Assembly: GCA_024305405.1 (NCBI GenBank)
Contig: JAKNDB010000075.1
Coordinates: 1,319,501-1,383,500 of the forward strand
Origin: Dirofilaria immitis
Lineage: Eukaryota > Nematoda > Chromadorea > Rhabditida > Onchocercidae
Length of the DNA: 64,000 bases
Direction of reading: 5' to 3'
A program made the translations under genes and the position numbers. The notes beneath the pieces are model-generated. The model ran no database searches, was not told the origin of the DNA, and was given only the letters and a program-made list of their open reading frames with translations. Positions 12,553 to 24,100 of this stretch are shown here, one piece after another. The first letter of the stretch is position 1, and each line of letters starts with the position of its first letter.

Positions 12553-13100
12553 AGCACAAGAGATGATGATGTATTATTAGTTTCATCTTCCCTTTCTGGA
12601 ACTAGAAAAAGTACTGTATTAGAGAAGCTAGTTGATCAATCAAGGTATGACCTAGTTAGATCTATTTCTGTAATTGCGCGTAAATCTTGTTCTGGTGAAA
12701 TAAATGGAAATGACTATTTTTTGTTATTGTCGAGGAGAGATTTCACGAGTTATGTAAAGCTGATCAAATGCTTGAATATGCTAAGGTTTTTGAAAATTTC
12801 TATACTATATCAAAAAATTTTATAAAACAATGGAGTAAGTGTTTTATTTAGTGTAGATTGGCAAGGAACATTTTATTTATAGTATAGATTGGCAAGGAAC
12901 ATTTTATTTATAGTATAGATTGGCAAGGAACATTTTATTATAGTATCGATTGGCAAGGAACATTTTATTTATAGTATAGATTGGCAAGGAACATTTTATT
13001 TATAGTATAGATTGGCAAGGAACATTTTATTTATAGTATAGATTGGCAAGGAACATTTTATTTATTTAAGCTTATGAGAGAAAAAGTTCGTAATTTAATT
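12553..13100 (+). pseudogene. gmk: Decayed bacterial-type guanylate kinase fragment, probably a Wolbachia-to-nucleus transfer
   Basis: Guanylate kinase phosphorylates GMP to GDP. Three frames together give the order of a bacterial Gmk: an altered P-loop SSLSGTRKSTVLEKL (12583 on), the GMP-binding part VRSISVIARKSCSGEINGNDYF (shown here only as VRSISVIARK and GEINGNDYF), then HELCKADQMLEYAKVFENFY in a shifted frame, then VLFSVDWQGTFYL, and after a tandem expansion LFKLMREKV to about 13090. The DWQG and LEYAKVF forms are those of bacterial Gmk, not of eukaryotic cytosolic guanylate kinase. The P-loop has lost its conserved Pro and second Gly, there are several frameshifts, and the C-terminal third is missing, so it cannot encode an enzyme. 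Flanks are ordinary nematode-like intergenic DNA. Wolbachia is the likely donor because many clade III nematodes carry or carried it; another alphaproteobacterium is possible. Confidence 0.82.
12857..13072. repeat. 31-bp tandem repeat, seven copies, inside the gmk relic
   Basis: Near-identical units begin at 12857, 12888, 12919, 12949, 12980, 13011 and 13042; the third is 30 bp. Each starts ATTGGCAAGGAACATTTTA and corresponds to the DWQGTFYL part of guanylate kinase. The period is not a multiple of three, so each copy shifts frame. Confidence 0.93.
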
Positions 13101-14610
13101 TTTTTTTCAATTTTTCTAAAAAATTTTTATTTTAAAAATTATCAATTATCATTAATTAGCAGCATACGATATTTTGTTGTTGTGTTAATTTTTTTTTTCC
13201 CCCTCTTTATTTTTTATTTTGTTTCTTGATTTTATTGAAAAATATTTATATTGGCAATAATTAGTGCAATTATTAAGAAATGTCTATTCTTAAAAGATGC
13301 AAACTTTTAGGCATCTTTATTTTTTTTCTCAAATTAATATTATATATGATTTATCATATTAGATAATTATTAGTACTATTACTAGTTTTTAAGTCAAATT
13401 TTTATAGTTTGATTAAAATAACTATTCTATTCACTATTTTCAAATTTAATCCATTTTTTTCTTTTTTTTTCAATAGAATTTTTGAAAAATTAAAATTATA
13501 TTTATTGTATTTAGTAATTTTGATATATTTTGGGAATATTTGATAAAATTTTCATAAAAATTATCGATTCTTTTTATTTCAAATTTAATTGATCAATATA
13601 TGGATGATTAAAGATTAAGGAAATTAAAAGTTTGTTATTTATTTCTTTCACTACTTTAAAATCGTCTTTTTTTTTTCTTTTGTTTTTAGTGAAGGAGATA
13701 AAAGAGATATAATCTTTCTTGTTTGTTCGTAGCTTATCGATTGAAGATTGTTCGTTTTGTGCTATTGTGACTCGGCCAGAATCAGCAGCAATAGGCTTTA
13801 TTTGGATTTTATACGATATTATGCTATTAGAACACAATATCGTGCTTATACAATGTTCTGAATCAAATGCACAATAAATAAATAATAGTATGAAAGAATA
13901 CGAACAAATGTCTAGATACTTATTACGATGTCGTATTTTACCCTTTGCGACTGTCGTTCTCCTTTCGCTTCACCACTGCTATATTGTTCATGCTATTGTT
14001 GAAATGTGATTCTTGCTATTGTCGATTTTATCCTGTAAACAATTTACATTGAACTGCTTGCTGCTACTGAACTGTTGAAGCTTTTTTTTTGTCGGATTGT
14101 ACTTCTGGATTGAACTGAATCGAATTGCCTCCAGTTTCGAAATCTATTACCTTCTAAGTTCTTCGATATTCCGCTTCTTTACTTATTCTTTCACATGTTG
14201 CTTCATATTAGTTATTCGTTCTTTCCTTGCTGACCTATGAATCACAGTGTTTTATCGGTAAACATAACCATCTTTTTTGGCTTACTAACTGCTTTGCAAC
14301 CATTGCGCGCTATTTGACCTTATGATATTTTTGTATACAATTAATTAGATTCTTTAGCTTTCATCGCGAAAATAAGCTTTACGATATTTTTCGAATAATT
14401 AAGGTACAAGACATGAGTGCTTATAAATTACTCCGTTTCGAAATAAGATGATTATAGGATAGAAAAATGTTTGACATAAAATCGCATATTTTATCTGATA
14501 TCATATCGATTATCAGAGAATATTTGCATCGTAGAATGTAATCTTTTAGATGATATCTAAGATAGTGGAAGATTTGTTTGTTAAAAGTTTTAAGATAATC
14601 TTATCAATAA
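13101..14610. other. Gene-free region with a less A+T-rich island at about 13730-14340
   Basis: From about 13730 to 14340 the composition changes: fewer homopolymers, more C and G, many TTGCTATTG, GAACTGAATCG-like words. No frame stays open for long and no protein family is recognisable on either strand. It could be a relic of a mobile element, a further bacterial fragment, or a non-coding RNA locus. The rest is ordinary A+T-rich DNA. Confidence 0.4.
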
Positions 14611-14702
14611 CTATGAAATACAAGAGAGATGATAACTATAGAAATACAAGAGATGATAACTATAGGATCAATATGAAATACAAGAGAGATGATAACTATA
14701 AG
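14611..14702. repeat. Short tandem repeat, three copies
   Basis: The word GAAATACAAGAGAGATGATA followed by ACTATA occurs three times with slight variation. Non-coding. Confidence 0.8.
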
Positions 14703-15093
14703 ATAATTGTAGATGATATAAATTTTGAACATATTAAATTAAATTTTTCTTGATATTAATTAGTTTTATTATTCATAATTAATAAAATATTTGTGATTTT
14801 ATCAATAAAAAATGTTTCATTCATTAGCAAATGATTCTTCTATTATTATTTTATAATTAAAAATGAAATTAGAAAAAGAATTATTAAATTTTGCATCCGA
14901 TCAATATAAAAGCGAAATGTATTCAAAATAATCATATTACTTAATTCGTTGAATATTTCCTGTAATTAACTAATCAAAATAACTTATGTAATAAATTTAT
15001 TAATTAGTAAATTCATGAATGAAATTTGCTAATTTTATCCACGAATTATTATCTAACTATTTTTATCTTTTTATTGTTCAAAATTCTTATCTA

Positions 15094-15345
15094 CATGATA
15101 TTTTATCATCATTAATCGGCATAATCGTGATATTTTACCATCATTAAAAAATATAATCGTGATATTACGTCATCAGCAAATTATATTATCATGATATTCT
15201 GCCATTTTATTAAATGTCGTGATCATGATAATTATTTGCCATTAAACAGTATAATCATGATATTCAGTCACTATTAAATGATATGACTGTAATATTTTAT
15301 CATCATTAAACGATATGATAACGATATTTTATCATCACTAAATAA
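15094..15345. repeat. Degenerate tandem repeat, about 40-45 bp unit
   Basis: About six imperfect copies share GTGATATTTTA or ATGATATTTTATCATC followed by ATTAAA and a variable ATATAATC. Non-coding. Confidence 0.65.
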
Positions 15346-16161
15346 TACAATAAATGCAATTTATTTTTTAATTAGTTTAAATAAAGCATAAGCTATGCTT
15401 TTTTTTAAATACATTCTTTCCGGAATTTTTTTTTTTTACAAAATATTTTCGTTTTTATTCATACGCATTCTACTCTCATCAACTTATTAATCTCATCGTT
15501 TTCTGATAAAAATTCGCAAAATCTTATCATAAAGAATTTATCAATTTTATTTTGTATGATAGAAACATCAAAAATACGAAATATATTTTTGCTTTTTTTA
15601 AAAAAAAAAAAATTTTCGTTACTTAACTACTACGCATTGCAAGAAAATAACCTGTTATAAAATCATTGTCAATGTTAAGTTTTTTTTTTTGTTGATTTTA
15701 ACATTAATCGATTACAATTATTTATTGATTATTTTAATTTGTTGTTGTTTCAATTTTTAACAAATATTAGTTTTAAAAACAAAAAAAAAAAGAAATAAAA
15801 TAAAGCATTCTTTTTTTTTATTGTTGGAAAATTCGAAATTAATTATATCATAATTATTTTTCATCTAATAATAGTTAGTTGATATTTGTTTATTAATACA
15901 AAATACAATGAGAAATTCTATGAAAACCTGTTCTTCAGTGATTTATACTACTTCATAATTTATACTAAAAAATTTTTTTTTTCGTTGAAAAAAATGCCAT
16001 CTTAGATTAAATGTTTTTAATCTTCGAAGAGTTCAATGATAATACTTCTTCGTCCGATTTCTTTTTCCTTTTTCGTATACTTTTTTTTTAGTAGTCGAAG
16101 TTTCATTCTTAGCTATCCATTATTAGGCTTTATTTTTAAATTTTTTGAATAAACATAATTA

Positions 16162-16302
16162 TGAATTAAGTTTGATAAAGATATGAAATGTTAAAGTAAA
16201 TGATAATTGAATTAAGTTTGATAAAGATATGAAATGTTGTAATAAATGATAATTGAATTAAGTTTGATAAAGATATGACATGTTAAAGTAAATGATAACT
16301 GA
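16162..16302. repeat. Tandem repeat, about 50 bp unit, three copies
   Basis: Three copies of GAATTAAGTTTGATAAAGAT with ATGAAATGTTAAAGTAAATG and a short tail. Non-coding. Confidence 0.85.
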
Positions 16303-17559
16303 AGTTATATTTTAATCGTTCAATTTTTGATTGATAATAAAATAACGTTTATTATAGAATTATAAGTATCATTTCTATTAAATTGCTCTTATCATTATTA
16401 TCATTCTTTAATTTTTCTTTTTAACTATATTCCTTTTTTTCTTCAAAAAAAAAAAGATAAAAGAAAAAGAAATCTCAACTTGATTTATCTCTATATCAAA
16501 TTTTGTCGAAAATGTTTGAAAATTTTAAACAAAAATAACGGATTTATTAGACAAAAAAAAAATTTTCATCTTAAATTTACATTGACAAATTACTTACTGA
16601 TTTATTCGCATATCAAGAAATTCTGATATTGTGTGGTAAGGATGATAATTTTTAACATTGATAAATCGATCAATTTGTTAATACATATTTTTGATGATTG
16701 AGATTTAAATGAGAATTATTTGTTAAAAAAAAAATTTACGACACATTTGCGTTTCTTTTGTTATTCGATTTTAAGAAATTTTTTTAAATTTAGCTCTTTT
16801 TTTCATCAATCGATTATATTATCTAATTTTTCATTGATTTATTTGTACAAACTTAATTAAAATTTAAATGAATGCATATTTAAGAAATTGAAATTAGGCA
16901 AAGTTTTCTTAAGAGCTCAAAAATTGTTAATTCATTTTATACCTAATTTACCTGAAATTACCTTTCAAATTCAAATTGTTAGTTCATTCCACCTGTTTTA
17001 CCTGAAATTATCTTAGAGGTGGTTTTTTTTTCTTTTACTATTTACATATTGATACATTTTTGTAGTTGAAAAAGAAAAATTCAAGGCTAGGCTCTAAAAT
17101 GATGAACATCCGAAAATATTATCGTTAAATTTGATTTTCCTAGCGTAAGCTAAAACACAAATGCATTAATGTTTATTGCATTATATTGGAACATATGCTA
17201 TCTTTTCCGAAATATATTTCCGGAAAAATATATCGATTTCCGGAAAAGTGTATCCATATCAATCTCATATTATTTTTGCATTTGCAATGATTTATTTTAA
17301 TTTGTTTTTTTTTATTCGAACTTATTCAAATATTCTAGAAACAATGATAAGATAAACTTCATAATTTTTAAAAAAAAAAAACTAATTATCAAATAAATAC
17401 TATGCATTGAATTAATTTATATTATAAAAAGATTTCTTAAGCAAATTATTATTTTGTAATGTGACGATAACTTTTAATATTATTGTAATATAGCGATTGT
17501 TGAATTAAATAAATGTACGATTAATTTTGATAGTAAAAAGAATATGAAAAAAGGAATGA

Positions 17560-17795
17560 AATATTTATTAGTATATTTCAATTGATACTTCAACTGATAC
17601 TTGTTAGTTAACCAATATTTATTAGTATATTTCAATTGATACTTCAACTGATACTTGTTAACCAATATTTATTAGCATATTTCAACTAATACCTCAATTG
17701 ATACCTGTTACTAATATTTATTAACGTATTTCAACTGATACTTCTTTCACTTTTTAGCCAATATTTATTAGCATATTTGAACTGATACTTCGTTT
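17560..17795. repeat. Tandem repeat, about 50 bp unit, five copies
   Basis: Copies begin AATATTTATTAGTATATTTC and continue AACTGATACTTC; the first two are nearly identical and the later three more diverged. The open frame on the reverse strand is a product of the repeat. Confidence 0.85.
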
Positions 17796-19252
17796 ACTTC
17801 TTAATCAATTAATAAACGAAACAAAGGAAATGAAAAAGTTTTGAAATGAAATTAAAATTGTAAAAAAAAATGGCAACAACAAAATTGTCATTTCAATTAT
17901 TTAAATATTAAATAATTTTTTTTTTTATCAATTTCACAAAAGCAATAACAAATAGATTATTTGGCTTTTTTTTTTTTTTCCCACACTGCTATCTTTGGTG
18001 GTGATATGATATTAGTTTGTATGGTGAGTATTACTTCTCGTACTTTTCATTAAAGAATGAGCGCAGTGAGCACAATTTGAATTATTCGAAATTTTTTCAA
18101 TACATAGTCTTTCGTTCATATCAAACATTTTTTGACCTTTGAAATTTCGGCCTTCTTTTGAAAGATCAATTTTAAAAATGAGGGCAGTTAATTTATTTCA
18201 CAACGTATCCTATATTCCTGATATTTATATATCTGCTTTACTCCTATTATTCTACAAATAAATCGTTTTTTTTTTTTTATTTTTTTTCTTACAAATTACA
18301 TAAAACAAAATTTCATATAATAATTAAAAAATTATTTATATATTGGAAATGTTTTGTTGTTTAGGTAAACAAAAAAATGCAAAATATAACAAATTAATAT
18401 ATTTTAATATAATTATTTATTCAATAAAAATTAAAATGAAAATAAAATTTTCCAAAAATTTGAAATAATTGCAAATTAAAATTCATTTTCGCAAAAATTA
18501 ACAAATAATAATATATCTTCATATTTGGATGAATTTTGACAATGCAATATTTTATAATATAAAAATTAAGAAATCTACAGTACGTTAATTATATATTATA
18601 GTATAACAATTCATGAATACAGTAATCAATTTCTAAACTTAATTAAATCAGGAAAATTTTTTTTTATCATATTGATAATCCAAATGATGCTAATAAATGT
18701 TAAATGCTAATTTATCGAATATTGACTATAACATGCATTATTAAATTAATGATTCCGTTTACATACAGATATTGCTCATTTCTGATATTTTAATTTCTGA
18801 TATATAATTTCAATATTGGATTGCTAATTTTTAATATCTTAATTTCGAGTTTTTATTTTTAGTACTGATAATTTAAAATGTTTCGTAAAAAAATCATATA
18901 ATTTATATGTATAATTATTATTCGTTTAATCATGCATATTCTTTTTTCTCCTTCAATATAATTTTAGAATTTATAAAAATTTATTGATTTTAATTTTGAA
19001 ATTTATTATCCATTTCCAATTACTGCCATATTAAATAGTATTCATGAAATAATAGAAAAATTTTTAATTGAAATTTTCAATAAAATCTATTCATTGAAAA
19101 TGTAAACAATTTTTATGTTTTATTAAACTAAAAATGAGAAAATATATTAATTTCTAAAAATTTAATTGCATTTTTCAAATTATAAAAAAAGCAAAAGAAA
19201 AAAAAAGAATTATTACCATATAATTCAATAAATTTTTGTTGAACATAACATT
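17796..19252. other. Gene-free A+T-rich region
   Basis: Nothing recognisable. The less A+T-rich segment 17980-18200 has no open frame with known motifs and no visible RNA fold that I can support. Confidence 0.5.
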
Positions 19253-19380
19253 CTTCTGAATCCATTGAAAATTCGGAAATTTTTATTTCATTTTCATAAA
19301 AGACTTATATTATTATTATTATTAGATTCTGAATCCATTGAAAATTCGGAAATTTTTATTTCATTTTATATTATTATTAG
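19253..19380. repeat. Direct repeat, two copies, about 74 bp period
   Basis: The word TTCTGAATCCATTGAAAATT followed by CGGAAATTTTTATTTCATTTT is present twice, starting near 19253 and 19327, separated by an ATT run. Confidence 0.85.
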
Positions 19381-21179
19381 AAAAGTTAAAAACCGATATT
19401 TACATTATTTTAAATCTATTTTTAAGAAAAATTCTTATATAAAGAAAATAATTCAATAAATTTTTATTGAATTAACACTACAACCTTGCATAAGTTTTTC
19501 TTTTTCAACAATTCAAATAATCCTAACAATATTTGTTATTGTTAACGATGAATTTAGTCATAAATTATTTTCAATTTAGTAAGCCTAGAATCATTTTAGG
19601 CATTTATCTAACAATTGAAAAAAAATCATTTTATACGGTGTAAATAGTTTATATCTAAAAATGCACTATCATTGTATTCCTTATTTTTGCATACAATACC
19701 TCGAGAGTCAATACCTCGATAGTTTGCCTAATTGAATGATTAGTTAGTTAAGTATAAATGATTTATTTACAAAATTTATTTTTTTTTTAAATTATTTTCC
19801 TTTTTTTGTTTGAAATGTTTTTACATATTTGAAAAAAATTTGTTTTAAAAAATAATTTGAAAAAATTATTTTTGAAAATAACAATTAAATTGTTGACGAT
19901 ATTTGAAACAGAAACGAAAAATTATTGATTGATTAAATAAGTCTTTTAAAAAATTTTAACCTAAAATATAAACATTTATATTTATTTAAATTATTAAAAT
20001 AATTTTTGATTTATATTTTTTCTTTTGTCGTAAAAATTGAATTATTGATTGAATTAAGAAGCGGAATGTATGATATGGACGAATTTTTAGCATCTAAAAA
20101 TTTTATAATATAAAATAATCTTCAGATTAGTTTTGCAATATTAGAAAAAAAATAATCCTAAACTTCTAAGATTGATCTTTGTCAAAAAAAAAGATTAAAT
20201 TCCAGCAATCTTTCCAACAATAATTAAATCGTCCTAATCACTATAGTCGTCTTAATTATCACTATGTCACATAATTATCTAAATGCATCAATTTATATCA
20301 ATTATTAAGAATGTTTGTATGCATTAGTCTCGATAATTTGTAAAGGTAAATAATTTCATAGTAGTGATATCTTTGATAATCACTAGGATCATTTGCGTTT
20401 TTGCTAAGTTCATTCATCTGCAACAGCTTTTGGCACTAAATTAACCAACCATATGTTATGATAAATCATAATGATGAAATTATGAATTATTCAGCTAAAC
20501 AATTTTAATAATTAATCGATGAATAATTTTCATTTAACTGAATCATATTTAATAATTTCAATCAAAAATCGTTAATTCATCTCTGATAGCAGATGATAAA
20601 ATTTTTATAAATTTATCAATAATAGCTAAATTTTAGATTGATATGCTTATATTATTATTATTATCAGTATTATTTCCTATTATTTCGACTATACTACAAG
20701 TACAGGTATCATTGATATATTTTAAATTCTTCGCTAACCTATTTTTTAATCATTTCTTCTATTTGATTAATATTATCTATGTATAAACCATATTTAATCT
20801 TTCTATATCAATAAATATGCATTGATATTTGTAGAAATCAAAATTTATTGATAAAAATTTTGCAAGAAATTTATAAACTCATTGATATAAGCTTAACATT
20901 TCAAGAATCAATAAACCTGGCATTTCAAGAATTAATAAATCTAGCATTTCAAGAATCAATAAATTTGAAATTTCAAGAATCAAAAATTCAAGAATCACCA
21001 TTTTTTTCATTATAAATTATTTTATTTCCAAGAAATGATTTCATAACAAATATTAATTATAAAGTTAAATTAATTCAATCGATTAATCGATAAAAGTATG
21101 AAAAGATAAGTAAGATTTATCTAAATTAATTGATAATAATTTCAACGGAAAAAAAAATGACTTATTGATAATATTATAG
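19381..21179. other. Gene-free region upstream of beta-glucuronidase; may hide its first exon
   Basis: No conserved protein seen. At 20891-20998 there are four copies of a unit of about 26 bp around CATTTCAAGAATCAATAAA. The first exon of the downstream enzyme, expected to encode the signal peptide, should lie here but I could not identify it. Confidence 0.45.
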
Positions 21180-24100
21180 CGAAATGAACGACGATTCTAC
21201 GATCAATTAGATGGTTTATGGACATTTGTAAGAGAGGAAAGAATTCACCTTCTATAGGTATAAAACGTAAATGGCATTTATATGATTTGTCAAATTTTGA
21301 GGTATCAATTATTATTATCAGTAATATATCTCTTATCAATTTTGAAATAAGGAACAATAAAAGAAAAAATATTTAATCAGCAATTATCATTTCATTTAAA
21401 AAAAAAAAAAAATTTTATAGATCCGATCTAAGTACGACTTTTTAGAATGCAACTGTAATGCCGGTTCCAGCAGCCTATAATGATTTAACAGCAGATCGGC
21501 AAATACGTGAACATGTCGGTTGGGTATGGTATCAACGTAAATTTTTGTCAGCATACGTGATAAATACTATCGGCATTTTGTACGTTTCTCAAGCGTACAG
21601 TATTACGCTGTAGTGGTAAGTTAATTAATCGATAATAATAATCTCTATCATCCACTGATATTACTATATTTAAGATTATCCGATGTAAACATTTTTTTTA
21701 GCTTTTTCAATCTTCCATAAATAGCCTATAAATGCTAACTCTCGAAATAAAAGTATCTCGAGAATCAATGAAAAAGAAAAAAGTAATTTCATATAAATAG
21801 CCTTCTTAAATTAATTTATAAATCTAAATTTAGTTCATAAATGATAAAATTGTTGGTATTCATATTGGTGGTCATCTACCGTTCGAAATTGATATTACGA
21901 ATCAAATTTTATTTGATGGTGAAAATCGTCTCACTGTAGCAGTAAACAATACGATGACCTCAGGAACAATACCACCTGGTGAATTTCGTTACATCCAAAA
22001 AGAATATGGTGGAAGTAAACAATATTCTGAAGGGTTCGTTATCATTTTAGAAAAAACAAAAAAAAATTTCAAGAAAATATTAACAATCTAAAATTATCGT
22101 TTTAACGAATAAATTTATACTAAATTTTTCCAAAATTTTTATCACTAATTTAAATGATATGATTTTTTGTTAGTGTTATATCAGTGTTGCACTAACATTT
22201 ATACGTTTACTTTTTAACAATAAATTAATTGATTAAATGTTAAATCGATTAATTCCATTTATCAAAATAGATATGATCGAAAAGTTAGATTGATTGTGTA
22301 TGATCGAATTTTACAAAAGTAATTTAATTTTTAGATTTTTTAAACAAACATGGAATTTCGATTTTTTTAATTATGCTGGAATACTTCGACCAGTTTACAT
22401 TATACGAAAGCCATTTGCACATATTGAAGATATTAGTATTGAAGCGGAAGCAAATGGTAAAAAGAAAAAATAATTTCAATATGAAAATTTCCTAAAAATT
22501 TTTTTACAAAAATAAAATTCAAAAAAGAAATTCGAAAATGAAAGATAATAAATTAATTATAAAAATAAATTTTTATTTTCAAATTTCTATCAATGAAATA
22601 TTCCATTCCCTTTTTTTTTCTCATTTAAAAAATTAATCTTCGAATTAAGTAGTAGTAGTAGTAGTAGTAGTATGTTAAGGATAGATTAGTTTTTTCCTAT
22701 TTAGAGGAAAAAATTAATTAATTATAGGAACTTTTCGCTACAAAGTATATACGATATCGAGCAGTCAATTAGCAACAATTCAGGTCACAGTAATAGATAG
22801 ATATGGTATTGTGATATTTAAAAGTAATCAACAAGGTTACAGTGGTCATATCGATAATATTCAACCATGGTGGCCTCGTGATATGGGAGCTCCTGTATTG
22901 TATAATTTTGTGGTAAAAAATTCCAATAAATTTAATTGATCCAAACATTGTATGATATTTTTATTCAACGATCATCATAAGGATTGTTTTTTTTTTTTTT
23001 TTTTAATCGAAATATTATCATTTCCCAAAGATAAAAGATACATTGATAGTTATCATTTTTCTAGCATAAATTTAAGAAAAAAAAATTGGACAAGAATTTT
23101 GTAGGAAAAATATTAAATTTTCTAGCTTATTTTTTTAATTTATACGCTATTTTTTTAGATGATAATGCTATTTTTAGATGATACGGTTATTTTTAGATAA
23201 CATGGTTATTTTTAGATGATACGGTCATTTTCAGATGATACGGTTGTTTTTAGATGATACGGTTATTTTTAGATGATACGGCTATTTTTAGATGATACGG
23301 CTATTTTTAGATGATATGGCTTTAGATGAATAAATGAAATCGTTGAAATAATTTTATTAAAAAATAAAATAATTAGATGTAATATATGATGAAATAAAGT
23401 AACATATTATGGATGAATTTACGAAGTTTTAAGATTGAATTTTCAGGTTCAATTATCGATCTCAGGTATTTTAATAGATGTATATCGCTTGTGGTTCGGT
23501 TTTCGTACCATAAGTCTTTCGGAAAATCAAACTTTCATTAATGGGAAACCATTTTATTGTCATGGTTTTGGTATGCATGAAGATTTTGAAGTGCGTATTC
23601 TTTTGAAATGCTAATTTTAGTATCTTAAATTATTATTTATTATAAGAACTATTAGCATTGTATGATACTTAATTAATCGAGATTAATCGAGATCAATTAG
23701 CTGGTGAATAATAATTAATAGCAAATGAGAAATGTAAATATTAATTATCTTAATTATCGATCTCAGCTATTTTAATCGATGTATATCGTTTGTTTAAGTA
23801 TAAGTTTAAAATCTACAAAAACTAAGGCATGAAAAAAATATAATTAAAAATTATAACTTTGAAACAATTTCATTAAGAATATTTTTTCATAATTGATAGC
23901 AATATCTTGCAATGAATGATCTGTCTAAAATAAATAAAAAAATGTAAATATGAATTATCATAATTTATTTCTAATTTAAGTGTAAGAAGCTTAAAATTTA
24001 AATTATAAATTAAATTTGAAATTGTAAATTAAATTGAAAATTATAACTTTAAGATTTAGTAATTGATTACCATTATTTTATGCTTTTATTTTTAATAAAA

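Noticed and set aside
12553..13100. The worm's own guanylate kinase gene
   Set aside because: Signature residues are bacterial, there are no introns or splice sites, and the P-loop and C-terminus are lost.
17480..17665. Reverse-strand frame with repeated NKYQLKYQLKYT
   Set aside because: Direct translation of the 50-bp tandem repeat at 17560-17795.
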